A DNA stretch of 64,000 nucleotides from Cellulomonas sp. NTE-D12 (GCF_027923705.1 NZ_AP026442.1:1736001-1800000), one strand, 5' to 3'. Counted from the first letter of the stretch, positions 1 to 7,438 are shown. The notes: generated from the letters alone by a model not told the origin. A program made the numbers and translations.

Positions 1-279
1 GCCGCCAACTGCCCCGTCCATGGCGGCCGTTACGGGGGCTACGGGGCTGGCTACTACCCGCCCCGCACCGCTTACACGCCGTCGACCGTCTACGCGCCGG
101 CGCAGCCCCGGACGTACCCAAGTTACGCCAGTCGGTCATCTGGTCGGAGCGGACGTAGTAGTTCGAGCCGGTCGCGTCGACTGATGGTCACCTACTCGGC
201 TACCGATTACAAGACGCTCAACCCCGTGCACGAGCAGGTTGTGCGCATTGCCAAGACGGACACCGATCGCCGCGATCTC
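1..279 (+). pseudogene. 5' part of a TIR-domain protein gene, interrupted by an IS3 element
   Basis: Open reading frame 1 runs in from the window edge, so the true start is missing. It encodes a low-complexity Gly/Tyr/Ser/Arg-rich segment (starting CPVHGGRYGGYG) and then a short folded-looking stretch ending in DTDRRDL at the insertion point. In frame 1 the reading enters the insertion sequence and stops at 331-333. Removing the element and one copy of the 3-bp duplication joins this frame exactly to the one at 1544, giving RRDL-FLCHAWDD. That is the first conserved strand and box 1 of a TIR domain. The N-terminal low-complexity region followed by a C-terminal TIR resembles a class of actinobacterial TIR proteins, as I recall it. 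The gene is broken as it stands; a truncated N-terminal product without the TIR fold could still be made. Confidence 0.85.
277..279. repeat. Left target-site duplication (CTC) of the IS3 element
   Basis: CTC lies directly left of the element's terminal inverted repeat and is repeated directly right of it at 1541-1543. Three bases is a usual duplication length for IS3-family insertions. One copy restores the TIR reading frame when the element is removed. Confidence 0.75.
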
Positions 280-304
280 GGGTCTGCTGCACGGATAGGT
301 GACA
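280..304. repeat. IS3 terminal inverted repeat, left
   Basis: This 25-bp sequence, containing TGCTGCACGGATAGGTGACA, is the exact reverse complement of 1516-1540. It marks the end of the element next to the orfB 3' end. Confidence 0.9.
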
Positions 305-311
305 GCGGGTC

Positions 312-1172
312 TCAGGCGGCGAGTGCGACCTGAGTGTTCATGATGGTCTCGAACTCGATGGGTGTCAGGCGCCCGAGCCTTTGTTGGCGTCGGCGGCGGT
401 GGTAGGTCCTTTCGATCCAGGTGATGATCGCGATGCGCAGGTCCTGGCGGGTGGCCCAGCGACGCCGGTTCAGGACGTTCTTCTGCAGCAGCGAGAAGAA
501 GCTCTCCATGGCGGCGTTGTCGCCAGCAGAGGCGACCTGGCCCATCGAGCCGACCAGGTCGTGGTGAGCCAGGACGCGGGCCACCTTCCGGCTTCGAAAC
601 TGGCTGCCTCGGTCCGAGTGCACCACGCACCCAGCGACGTCGCGTCGCCGCTGCACGGCGCTGACCAGTGCATTCACCGCGATCTGGGAGGTCATGCGAT
701 CACTGATCGAGTACCCCACGATCCGGTTGGAGAACACGTCCTTGATCGCGCAGAGGTAGATCTTGCCCTCGGCGGTGGGGTGCTCGGTGATGTCCCACAG
801 CCATAGCCGGTTCGGCCCGTCGGCTCGGAACTGGCGCAGCACGAGGTCGTCGTGGGCCGGCGGGCCGGCCTTCTTGCCGCCTCGGGAACGCTTCTTTCCG
901 AACACGGACCACCAGCCATTGCTCGAGCAGATCCGCCACACCGTGCGGTCGCAGGCGACCATCCCGGCCCGGGCCGCCTCGTCGGCCAGGAGTCGGTGAC
1001 CGAACTCCGGGTCGTCGAGGTGGGCGTCGAACAGGGTGTTGGCCAGATGCGCCTGCTCGAGCTCACGAGAGGTCACGGGTGCGGCAAGCCAGCGGTAGTA
1101 CGGCTGCCTGGCGAGCTTGAGAACCCGACACGTCACCGCGACGGGCACCCCGTCGACGGCGAGCTCACTCAC
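312..1172 (-). CDS. IS3 transposase OrfB (DDE integrase domain)
   Basis: This 286-residue rve-type integrase core is the catalytic half of an IS3 transposase. The acidic triad is visible as WDITEH (first Asp), HSDRGSQF (second Asp) and AAMESFFS (Glu). The N-terminal part is the usual HTH_21-like region (YYRWL). The GTG start overlaps the orfA stop as GTGA. The frame also stays open upstream of the GTG and reads KRLYPLVSEL, a sequence typical of OrfAB fusion proteins. Production by -1 frameshifting at the A-rich site just upstream is therefore likely. No stop or deletion is seen, so the enzyme could be active. Confidence 0.92.
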   Translation of the reverse strand: MSELAVDGVPVAVTCRVLKLARQPYYRWLAAPVTSRELEQAHLANTLFDAHLDDPEFGHRLLADEAARAGMVACDRTVWRICSSNGWWSVFGKKRSRGGKKAGPPAHDDLVLRQFRADGPNRLWLWDITEHPTAEGKIYLCAIKDVFSNRIVGYSISDRMTSQIAVNALVSAVQRRRDVAGCVVHSDRGSQFRSRKVARVLAHHDLVGSMGQVASAGDNAAMESFFSLLQKNVLNRRRWATRQDLRIAIITWIERTYHRRRRQQRLGRLTPIEFETIMNTQVALAA

Positions 1173-1471
1173 GAGCGGGTAGAGCCTTTTCCCGGCAGAT
1201 TCGCCTGGGACAAGTACGCCGCCGCGCGGCGCAGCACCTCGTTCTCCTGCTCCAGAAGACGGATGCGACGGTTGGCCTCGCGCAGCTCGGTCGACTCCGA
1301 CCGGGTCACGCCCGGACGGTTGCCGTCCTCGACATCGGCATCACGCAGCCAGTTGCGCAGACACGACTCGGCGATCCCGAAGTCGGCCGCGACCTGCTTG
1401 AGCGGAGCCTCACCGCGTCGGGCAACCGCCACGACGTCCCGGCGGAACTCCATCGGATAGGGCCTGGGCAC
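1169..1471 (-). CDS. IS3 transposase OrfA (helix-turn-helix)
   Basis: This roughly 100-residue DNA-binding subunit of the transposase recognises the element ends. It has an HTH_Tnp_1 domain (PMEFRRDVVAVAR through GIAESCLRNWL) followed by a leucine-zipper-like heptad stretch (RRIRLLEQENEVLRR). I chose the GTG at 1471 because the resulting start, MPRPYPMEFRRD, matches the usual OrfA N-terminus and a GGAAGG lies 9 bases upstream. An ATG at 1480 and a further start at 1507 are possible. The gene overlaps orfB by 4 bases. Confidence 0.85.
   Translation of the reverse strand: MPRPYPMEFRRDVVAVARRGEAPLKQVAADFGIAESCLRNWLRDADVEDGNRPGVTRSESTELREANRRIRLLEQENEVLRRAAAYLSQANLPGKGSTRS
1185..1193 (-). other. 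Probable programmed -1 frameshift site of the IS3 element
   Basis: On the minus strand the sequence GGGAAAAGG lies about 20 bases before the orfA stop. Slipping back one base on the A run moves ribosomes from orfA (LPGK) into the orfB frame (RLYPLVSEL). This would make the OrfAB fusion transposase characteristic of IS3 elements. The position and product are read from the sequence; slippage itself is inferred. Confidence 0.55.
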
Positions 1472-1515
1472 GGTGCACATCCTTCCAGCGGGGACCCTCG
1501 TCCCCACAGGTCAGG

Positions 1516-1540
1516 TGTCACCTATCCGTGCAGCAGACCC
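1516..1540. repeat. IS3 terminal inverted repeat, right
   Basis: Perfect reverse complement of 280-304. It lies upstream of orfA and is followed by the second CTC duplication at 1541-1543, where the interrupted TIR gene resumes. Confidence 0.9.
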
Positions 1541-1543
1541 CTC

Positions 1544-1939
1544 TTCCTGTGCCACGCTTGGGATGACCGACAGGGTGCCGCCCTGGATTTCTACAACCAC
1601 CTTGAGCGTCTTGAGGTCAAGGTGTGGTTCAGTGAGAGAGACGTCCCCTTGGGGACCTCGCTCCTGCGGCAGATTGATAGAGGGCTGAAGAACTCTCGCG
1701 CCGGAGTCGTGCTCGTGACGCCCTCGCTGCTCAAGAGCCTGAACGCGGAAGGAATAGCAGACAAGGAACTCTCCGCACTCCTCGCCACCGATCGCGTGAT
1801 CCCGGTTGCCCACGGCACCACGTTCGAGGCGCTGCGGGACGTGAGCCCTTTGCTCGCGGCGCGGTCGGGCCTGAGCACGGGAGAGTCGTCGCTGGAAGAA
1901 GTCGCCGCGAAGATCGCGGATACGGTGCTGCTCGACTAG
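1544..1939 (+). pseudogene. 3' part of the TIR-domain protein gene (TIR domain itself)
   Basis: This 131-codon segment continues the frame of 1-279. It holds nearly the whole TIR domain: FLCHAWDDR (box 1), KVWFSERDVPLGTSLLRQID with the Glu expected at the NADase position, GLKNSRAGVVLVTP, then ADKELSALLA and IPVAHGTT. Bacterial TIR domains of this kind commonly hydrolyse NAD+ or make signalling nucleotides in antiviral immunity. Cut off from its promoter and N-terminus by the insertion sequence, it lacks a good start; the first internal ATG (1622) falls inside the fold. It ends with a normal stop (TAG). Precise excision would restore a protein of at least 224 residues. Confidence 0.88.
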
Positions 1940-2043
1940 TTGGTGCAGGAGCGGCACAAGGAGGCGGCAAGCCGCCCGCCGGACCGCCGAGACCGTCTCG
2001 AGAGCGACGGCCGGCCGACCCCAGTCGCGCGCTCTCGAGGCGA

Positions 2044-2355
2044 TCAGGAAGCCCGGAAGTGCTTGGAGTACTGCTCGAGGAGCGGCGGGATTGCCGGGTC
2101 GATTCGGGGGTAGTCGTAGAGCAGCACCATCGGCTCGTATCCCATGAGGAAGCAGTGGGAGTTGAGCCGCCCCAGTGAGACCTGTTCTTCGAGGGTCGCA
2201 GGCTCCTTGCGGAGGAGCTTGCGGATGGCGTCGATGGAGTCGCTCGCCTTGATGGCGAGCTCGGCCGCGCTGGAGGCGATCTCTGGCGGTTCGTCGGTCC
2301 ATGACCTCAACGGTGTGCCGTGCCGGTAGGCCGTCGAAACGTGCTGTGGGCGCAT
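2044..2355 (-). CDS. Hypothetical protein, 103 aa
   Basis: I do not recognise a family. The protein starts MRPQHVSTAYRHGTP and appears mainly helical (EIASSAAELAIKASDSIDAIRKLLRKE). It has no signal peptide or membrane segment. The ATG at 2355 has AGAAGG six bases upstream. It lies 55 bases downstream of the next minus-strand gene (2411-3136), so the two may be co-transcribed. The helical segment and short length would fit a small partner protein, but nothing in the sequence gives a function. Confidence 0.65.
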   Translation of the reverse strand: MRPQHVSTAYRHGTPLRSWTDEPPEIASSAAELAIKASDSIDAIRKLLRKEPATLEEQVSLGRLNSHCFLMGYEPMVLLYDYPRIDPAIPPLLEQYSKHFRAS

Positions 2356-2410
2356 CGTGCCTTCTCTGTCCTCGCGCGCGGCACAGCGTCAGCTCGCGCG
2401 CCGATCCCCT

Positions 2411-3136
2411 TCAGGTCTGTGGGACTTCCTTCGACGGATCACCGGACTCGATGTCCACGGGGCGGGCTGCCTGGGCGAACCAGCCCGTAGTCGGAAGCTC
2501 GCGCTTCGGCGGCGGGGGCGGGGCGTCGATGGCCGGTTGCCTGGGCCACAGGATCGTCGACCTTGCGCTGGCAGTCGTCAGCTCGAGGTGCTCGACGACG
2601 TGCCTGGTCTCCGGGATGCCGCACACGGGCCAGGAACAGACGAAGGCGAGCGGCCCGTCGGGCGGAACGGGGGACAGGAAGTAGGCGTGGTCGACGCTGA
2701 ACTCGTCGCCGCCGCCGCCCGTGGGCGCCAGCATGGGTTCGTCGGCGCTTGGTGCAGGCGATCCGAAGTCGTCGCTCAGGTTCGTGGCTGCCCGGCCGTC
2801 GGCGTACTCCACTCCGAAGAGGAGCCGGCGATCTAGCGGAACGTCCGGCTGGGGGTAGAGGCTCACGAGCCGGTACAGGTCACCTGGGCGGTCAAGCCCC
2901 GCTGGCGGGACCCGCATGCGGACCGCCACGGTGAGGGCCACGCCAGTGGTGAAGGCGGTGACGCTGGTGATTGCGACCGCAACGTCATCCGTCCGCACCA
3001 GCACCACCGAGACGGGGACGGCCGATCCGATCTCGTTCTCCGGGCGTCGAAGCCGCATCAGGAACGCCTCGTGCGCGGCTCGCGACTCGGGATCGGCGTC
3101 GGGTGCCGAGCTGGCGGCGAAGTGCATGGACTTCAT
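2411..3136 (-). CDS. Hypothetical protein, 241 aa
   Basis: No family recognised. The N-terminal 60 residues carry charged helices (PESRAAHEAFLMRLRRPENEIG). Hydrophobic beta-like strands follow (SAVPVSVVLVRTDDVAVAITSVTAFTTGVALTVAVRMR). The rest is rich in Pro, Gly and Trp (YFLSPVPPDGPLAFVCSWPVCGIPETRHVV) and the tail is Pro-rich. The strand pattern suggests a beta-sandwich rather than a membrane protein. I chose ATG 3136 because GAGGAG precedes it by about 5 bases; a GTG at 3157 would add seven residues. It is probably transcribed with 2044-2355. Confidence 0.65.
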   Translation of the reverse strand: MKSMHFAASSAPDADPESRAAHEAFLMRLRRPENEIGSAVPVSVVLVRTDDVAVAITSVTAFTTGVALTVAVRMRVPPAGLDRPGDLYRLVSLYPQPDVPLDRRLLFGVEYADGRAATNLSDDFGSPAPSADEPMLAPTGGGGDEFSVDHAYFLSPVPPDGPLAFVCSWPVCGIPETRHVVEHLELTTASARSTILWPRQPAIDAPPPPPKRELPTTGWFAQAARPVDIESGDPSKEVPQT

Positions 3137-3395
3137 GCTGCTCCTCGAGTGACGCACTGGCGCGCGCTTTGGCCACTACTTCGGCGCTTGGAGAGGCGTG
3201 ATGGTCGGCGCGATCCTCGCGCCTCTCACCTGCGACGGTGATAGCGCCGTCGATGGGTGTGATGCGGCTGTCGATCACCCGGTCCTCGGCGCCGCGAGCT
3301 TGGACGAACGCCGAGTTCGATTGCCAGGCCCTGAGATCTTGCCTGCTGTCGAGACCGGAGGGTGGTCGTGCCTCGGGGACGCGCCAGACGGAGCG

Positions 3396-4226
3396 ATGTC
3401 GGCAGCGAGACTCAGCCGCGATGTCGCTCGCGCCGATGACGTCATCGTGAGGGGGGCAGCACGCGAACGTTGGGCGAGATTCCAGAACCGGCGGCGGGCG
3501 GGAGGTCGTGCGCGCCGGCGGTACGAGCAGCAGCGCAAGACGTGGCTGCGCCGGCACCGGCGCACGTGGTGGGCCGTCTACGGCGCCGCGGTCGTGTTCT
3601 GGCTGATCTTCTGGGCGCTCATGCGGCTGTACCCAGGAGACCAGTCCTGGTCGACATCGGCGGTGGCCGGTGGCCTGGTCGCGACGATCCTGGTGATGAG
3701 GCAGTCCCCGCCGGTCGCCATCGCCAACTGGCAGGCCGGCGCGTACGGCGAGGAAGAGACCGCCAAGGTGCTGCGTCCGCTCGAGCGCGACGGGTGGATC
3801 GTCCTGCACGATCTGGTGAACGGGAGCGGGAACTTCGACCACGTGGTACTCGGCCCCAACGGGGTCTTCTGCCTGAACTCGAAGTGGTCGAGCTACCGGT
3901 TGGAGGAGACGGACGCCGGCCGGCTCATCGGGCGACACGAGTACGACGAGGACGTGACCCTCGACGTCGAGCACACCCTGCGGCGCGCTCGAGCGGAAGC
4001 CAGCGCCTTGTCACGGCAGGTGCAGGCACGATGCGGGCAGAAGCTCTGGGTCCAGCCGGTCATCGTCTGGTGGGGGCCCGTCGCAAACGGCGGCAAGCTG
4101 CTCGACGGCGTCGGCGTCGTGCAGGGCAAATACCTCGCCGACCGCCTCCGTACCCAGCGCGGCCAGCCGATCCGCAACTACGAGGCCGTCGTGGCGGGGC
4201 TCAGACCGGGCCGACACAAGCGTTAG
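3396..4226 (+). CDS. Membrane-anchored NERD-domain protein
   Basis: This 276-residue protein has a basic N-terminus, two hydrophobic helices (WWAVYGAAVVFWLIFWALM and TSAVAGGLVATILVM) and a C-terminal NERD (nuclease-related) domain. NERD features visible are GAYGEEETAKVLRPL, WIVLHDLVNGSGNFDHVVLGP, VFCLNSKW and the later WVQPVIVWWG. NERD domains are predicted nucleases related to the restriction-endonuclease fold; the FDHVVLGP...LNSKW segment corresponds to the usual D...E-x-K core, but with Asn-Ser-Lys. The frame is open upstream to 3198, but that part is not protein-like. ATG 3396 has GGAG just upstream. Activity is inferred from the family only. Confidence 0.75.
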   Translation: MSAARLSRDVARADDVIVRGAARERWARFQNRRRAGGRARRRYEQQRKTWLRRHRRTWWAVYGAAVVFWLIFWALMRLYPGDQSWSTSAVAGGLVATILVMRQSPPVAIANWQAGAYGEEETAKVLRPLERDGWIVLHDLVNGSGNFDHVVLGPNGVFCLNSKWSSYRLEETDAGRLIGRHEYDEDVTLDVEHTLRRARAEASALSRQVQARCGQKLWVQPVIVWWGPVANGGKLLDGVGVVQGKYLADRLRTQRGQPIRNYEAVVAGLRPGRHKR

Positions 4227-4250
4227 TGCGCTCGGCACGGCTCCGGCGTT

Positions 4251-4274
4251 GTATCGCGTAGCGCTACGCGATAC
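4251..4274. promoter_or_regulatory. Perfect 24-bp palindrome, probable HigA operator
   Basis: GTATCGCGTAGC is followed immediately by its exact reverse complement. The palindrome ends 9 bases before the GTG start of the toxin gene, so it must overlap the promoter. Autoregulation by antitoxin binding to a palindrome at the promoter is the rule for HigBA systems. Confidence 0.75.
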
Positions 4275-4283
4275 GCTCGTGTA

Positions 4284-4562
4284 GTGATCGTGAGCTTCGA
4301 GCACAAGGGGCTGGAGCGGCTCTACGTGGACAGCTCGAAGCGTGGGGTGCAGGCGGCTCACGTGCCGAAGCTGCTGCGCATCCTGTCGGCTCTGGACGTG
4401 GCGCAGAGTCCCGCGGACCTGGCGATCCCGTCGTTCCGCACGCACGCGCTGAAAGGCGATCTGGCGGGGCAGTGGTCGATCTGGGTCAACGGGAACTGGC
4501 GGGTCACGTTCCGGTTCGTCGAGACCGATGTCGAGCTTGTGGACTACCAGGACTACCACTGA
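4284..4562 (+). CDS. higB: HigB-type toxin (RelE/ParE superfamily)
   Basis: The 92-residue size and sequence fit the HigB family of ribosome-dependent mRNA interferases. Typical features are FEHKGLERLYVD at the N-terminus, AHVPKLLRILSALD, the HALKGDLAGQWSIWVNGNWRVTFRF core and the end VELVDYQDYH. The toxin gene precedes the antitoxin gene, as usual for higBA. The GTG start lies close to a perfect palindrome with almost no room for a leader, so the mRNA may be leaderless. The antitoxin gene starts 16 bases after this stop. HigB cleaves mRNA on translating ribosomes; that activity is family knowledge. Confidence 0.9.
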   Translation: MIVSFEHKGLERLYVDSSKRGVQAAHVPKLLRILSALDVAQSPADLAIPSFRTHALKGDLAGQWSIWVNGNWRVTFRFVETDVELVDYQDYH

Positions 4563-4578
4563 ACGGGGAGTGAGTGTG

Positions 4579-4866
4579 ATGGTGATGAAGACTCCGGTGC
4601 ACCCGGGCGAGCTGCTGCGGGAGGACGTGCTCGCCGATCTCGGGCTGCCCGTCGGTGAAGCCGCGTCGCGGCTGGGGATCTCGCGGGTTGCGCTGAGCAG
4701 GGTGCTGCACGGGCACGCCCGGATCAGCCCCAACCTCGCGGTCCGGCTCGAGGAGGCCGGCGTGGGGACCGCCCGCGCGTGGCTGGCGATGCAGTCGGCC
4801 TACGACCTGGCCGCCGAACGCGCGGCAGGGGCACCTAAGGTTCGCCGCCTCAGCGACGTCGCCTGA
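4579..4866 (+). CDS. higA: HigA-type antitoxin (XRE/Cro-like HTH)
   Basis: This 95-residue protein starts VHPGELLREDVL, the usual HigA N-terminus. A helix-turn-helix follows (VGEAASRLGISRVALSRVLHGHARISPNLAVRLEEA) and then GTARAWLAMQSAYDLA. It neutralises HigB and most likely represses the operon by binding the 24-bp palindrome upstream of higB. ATG 4579 was chosen because GGGGAG lies 9 bases upstream. The frame extends to 4528, but that would overlap the toxin gene. Confidence 0.9.
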   Translation: MVMKTPVHPGELLREDVLADLGLPVGEAASRLGISRVALSRVLHGHARISPNLAVRLEEAGVGTARAWLAMQSAYDLAAERAAGAPKVRRLSDVA

Positions 4867-4907
4867 GGCGTACGGCCCGCGAGCGACGGAGACTGGTGAT
4901 CGACCCG

Positions 4908-4943
<36 letters not shown>

Positions 4944-4964
4944 CCGCTGCTCGGGGGGACTCCG

Positions 4965-5125
4965 GCCATCACCATCCGTCCCACCATGACCCCCTCAACT
5001 CCCACCATCACCCTCCTCTCCCACCATCACCCTCACCTCCGCCCCCTCTTCCACCTCGCCCCTCGCCCCTCACCTCTCCACTCCGCCCGACCCTCCTCCT
5101 ACCTCCACATCCCCTCTATCCGCAG
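4965..5125. repeat. Pyrimidine-rich, G-poor tract with CCCACCATCACCCTC-like units
   Basis: About 160 bases of the plus strand are almost devoid of G and dominated by C with scattered T and A. The word CCCACCATCACC recurs (near 5000 and 5020). The opposite strand is correspondingly G-rich, which could favour triplex or G-quadruplex structure. No coding function is visible. Confidence 0.8.
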
Positions 5126-5351
5126 CACTCTTCTTGCATCTCTGCGATGCTCGCGTCCTCTCGGTCGCCCGCGGCGCAACCGTGATGCCTCCTTCGGTTG
5201 CCGTCCGCCGGTGAGTGTCGGCTATCCGCTGGATCGATCTCCTCCTGTGCGAGCCGACCCCCGCGCCGACACCTCCCGGCTGGTGGACTACGTCCGGTAC
5301 TGCAGGAAGGGAAGTCGGGAAGAACACGGCCGTTGGGCGAGGGACGCGAAC

Positions 5352-5375
5352 CGCGTTGCTACACGCGTTGCTACA
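5352..5375. repeat. Tandem 12-bp repeat CGCGTTGCTACA x2
   Basis: CGCGTTGCTACA occurs twice head to tail, 70 bases before the tRNA remnant. Short direct repeats next to an attachment site can be arm-type integrase or excisionase sites; that role is only a suggestion. Confidence 0.7.
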
Positions 5376-5444
5376 TCTCGTCCCATGAGTGGCCGAAAGG
5401 CCGTTCCGGACGAGTCCAGAATGGCCCGTGACCTGCGGTGATGC

Positions 5445-5477
5445 TGGTGGGCGATGCTGGGATCGAACCAGTGACCC
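5445..5477 (-). other. Remnant of a tRNA 3' end (probable attachment-site scar, tRNA-Val-like)
   Basis: On the minus strand the sequence reads GGGTCACTGGTTCGATCCC and then AGCATCGCCCACCA. This is a T-arm (CTGG-TTCGATC-CCAG) plus acceptor strand, discriminator A and CCA. No D-arm or anticodon arm precedes it, so it is not a complete tRNA. It resembles the 3' end of actinobacterial tRNA-Val(CAC) as I remember it. Such fragments are typical att sites left by elements that integrate into tRNA genes. Confidence 0.6.
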
Positions 5478-5645
5478 ACGAGAGTGGTCCATTAGCGTCC
5501 ATCGATTTCCGTCTGTGCAGGTCAGGCCCCACGGCGGACACCGGCGGACGCGACCGGACAGGGTCGATGACAATTCGTTCCGGCTCTGCCCGCGCTGGCG
5601 TGGACTGACCGTCGACGTCGCCCTGCCCGGCGGCAGCCGGACCGG

Positions 5646-5861
5646 CTACTCGATCGTTGGCCGATGCGCGCCGCGAAGTTCGTCGAGGACCCGGTGCTCG
5701 ACCAGGAGCGGGACGAAATCGCGAACCCGTGCATCCTCGAAATGGGCGATGTGGTGGCCGACCCGCTCCCGAACGCGAAGCCGGTCCACCTCGGGATGTC
5801 TGGCGGCTACTCGTTCCACGACCTCGTCCAGCGTGTGAGCAGCCTTGGCTTCAGTGGCCAT
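5646..5861 (-). CDS. Small three-helical-bundle dimerization-type protein, 71 aa
   Basis: The core LDEVVERVAARHPEVDRLRVRE...FEDARVRDFVPLLVEHRVLDELR matches a small actinobacterial family described as a three-helical bundle dimerization domain. That pattern is E-V-V-x-R-L-x-x-x-[HF]-P and later R-D-F-V-P-[VL]-L-V-E. It is soluble, with no signal peptide or membrane segment. ATG 5861 begins the conserved part; the frame extends to 5930 without family-like sequence. Its molecular function is not known to me. Confidence 0.65.
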   Translation of the reverse strand: MATEAKAAHTLDEVVERVAARHPEVDRLRVRERVGHHIAHFEDARVRDFVPLLVEHRVLDELRGAHRPTIE

Positions 5862-6264
5862 CAACCGACTGTCCGCGTCGGCGGGTGCGCGGTCAAGGTC
5901 CCCGGTCGGCGCAGCCCGGGAGAGAGCCACAACGCGGCCGGCTTCACCTCCGTCGCCGGCGCCCCGCGCGGAGCGTGCTCATGCCACTGGCCTCTCCTTC
6001 CGGGGCAGGTCCGCGGAGCGGCGCATCCGTCGCCGAGATCGCCCCCGCCGTGCTCACACCCGCGGCGACCCGTTGCACGCCGACAGCGCCCGACGCGCCC
6101 TCTTTATGCCGTTTAGTCCAGATCCCTTGTCGCGCCATGTGCCTAGGACTAACGTCCCGGTTCACCGGTGTGCCGACGACGGCGCGCAAGGTCCCTCGTC
6201 GCAGGCGACCGGCTCCATCCCCGCGGTCCGCCCGCGTGGCGAGCCGCCGTCCCTGGGAGGCGCA
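5862..6264. other. Intergenic stretch between divergent genes
   Basis: About 400 bases separate the small minus-strand gene from the secreted-protein gene. Open frames here lack family-like sequence. The stretch contains a locally less GC-rich segment (around 6108-6160) with a DosR-like inverted motif at 6145-6158 and the GGGAGG ribosome site of the next gene (6255-6260). Confidence 0.5.
6145..6158. promoter_or_regulatory. DosR/DevR-like box (AGGAC-TAAC-GTCCC)
   Basis: AGGAC TAAC GTCCC matches the GGGAC-N4-GTCCC core of the DosR/DevR box at nine of ten arm positions. It lies between two divergent genes. No dosR gene is in the window, so binding is unproven. Confidence 0.35.
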
Positions 6265-7416
6265 ATGAGGCGTCGTGCGTTGTTGAGGTCGGCCGCGGCA
6301 GCAGGTGTCGCGGTGCTCGGTGTCATCGGTCTGACGGTACCTTCGGCATCAGCCGATTCGGTGACGATCACCCCGGTGGTGAGCGGGCTCAGCTCGCCCC
6401 GTGGCCTGACGTTCGACGGCCTGGGGTCGCTGTACGTCGCGCAGGCGGGGGCGTGGTCCCCGACTGCACTGACGCACACAGGCGCGGTGACCAAGTACGC
6501 GGCGGGCACGTTCAGCACGCTGTGGAGCACCGGGTTCACCACGCTCAGCGATGCTGAGCACGGTCCGGAGGTGCTCGGCGTCGGGGGGATCAGCGCGCTG
6601 GGCAACGGCTGCATGAAGCACAGCAACGGTGCGCGCAACGGCTGCCAGGTGCAGGTCATCTCCAACGAGTCCACCGACGGCCTGGCGGCCAGGGGGATGG
6701 CGGGCGTCACGACGGCCGGTCGCCTGTACCGCCTCGACGGCGCGACGGGAACAGCCTCGACGCTGTCCGACGTGGGCGACCAGCAGTACGCCTGGACCGG
6801 CGACCACCACGACCTGGCCCCGAACGACTTCCCCGACTCCAACCCGTACGGCGTGCTTGTCACCCGGTCACCGGGCAGCGACACGATCCGCACCTTCGTC
6901 GTCGACGCCGGCGCCAACACCGTCAGTGAGGTCATGCGGGACGGCACCACCCGGGTGGTCTCCTACATCCCGAACGACCCGGTCGCGGACTCGACGCCCA
7001 CCTGCGCTGCCATGGGCCCGGACGGGATGCTGTACGTCGGCACCCTCGACCTGGTCTACAACCTGTTCGTGCCGGGCGGCCCCGGCCGGTCGCACGTGTG
7101 GCGGGTCGACCCGAACGCGAGCTTCCCCACAGCTCCCGCGGTCTGGGCCTCCGGCCTCACCACGGTGACGGCCTGCACGTTCGACCGGTCGGGCAGCTTC
7201 TGGGCCACGGAGATGTTCGCGCCGAACACCTCGGGCGCACCCGGGGACGTGGTCCGCATCCCGTTGGGTCACCCGACCCAGCAGACCCGCTTCGGCACCG
7301 GCAGCCTCCCGCTGCCCGGCGGGATCGCCCAGGGGCCAGACGGGGCGATGTACGTCACGGTCGGCTCCGCAGACCCGACAGCAGGCAGCGGCGCAGTCAT
7401 GCGCTTGAGCTTCTGA
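6265..7416 (+). CDS. Secreted ScyD/ScyE family protein (beta-propeller)
   Basis: This 383-residue protein has a clear Sec signal: MRRRALLRSAAAAGVAVLGVIGLTVPSASA, with cleavage likely after ASA near residue 30. The mature part carries propeller-type repeats such as LSSPRGLTFDGLGSLYVAQAG, GRLYRLDGATGTASTL, AAMGPDGMLYVGTLD and GIAQGPDGAMYVTVG, as in the ScyD/ScyE family of actinobacteria. ScyD and ScyE were named from cyanobacterial scytonemin clusters; the actinobacterial function is unknown. ATG 6265 is preceded by GGGAGG. A strong hairpin follows the stop. It has no operon partners. Confidence 0.8.
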   Translation: MRRRALLRSAAAAGVAVLGVIGLTVPSASADSVTITPVVSGLSSPRGLTFDGLGSLYVAQAGAWSPTALTHTGAVTKYAAGTFSTLWSTGFTTLSDAEHGPEVLGVGGISALGNGCMKHSNGARNGCQVQVISNESTDGLAARGMAGVTTAGRLYRLDGATGTASTLSDVGDQQYAWTGDHHDLAPNDFPDSNPYGVLVTRSPGSDTIRTFVVDAGANTVSEVMRDGTTRVVSYIPNDPVADSTPTCAAMGPDGMLYVGTLDLVYNLFVPGGPGRSHVWRVDPNASFPTAPAVWASGLTTVTACTFDRSGSFWATEMFAPNTSGAPGDVVRIPLGHPTQQTRFGTGSLPLPGGIAQGPDGAMYVTVGSADPTAGSGAVMRLSF

Positions 7417-7438
7417 CACGGGGTTCCCGGAGCGCGTC

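Larger units (their letters stand above)
280..1540 (-). mobile_element. Intact IS3-family insertion sequence, about 1.26 kb, inserted in a TIR gene
   Basis: The element is bounded by a perfect 25-bp inverted repeat (280-304 and 1516-1540), flanked by CTC direct duplications, and carries orfA and orfB on the minus strand. The size (1261 bp), two overlapping frames, DDE transposase and 3-bp duplication all fit the IS3 family. Both genes are open over typical lengths and the termini match perfectly, so the element looks recently inserted and possibly still mobile. The exact end of the repeat is uncertain by a few bases, because flanking G and C residues extend the match and many IS3 elements begin with TG. 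Confidence 0.9.

Noticed and set aside
5445..5477. Complete tRNA gene
   Set aside because: Only the T-arm and acceptor 3' half are present; no anticodon or D-arm precedes them.
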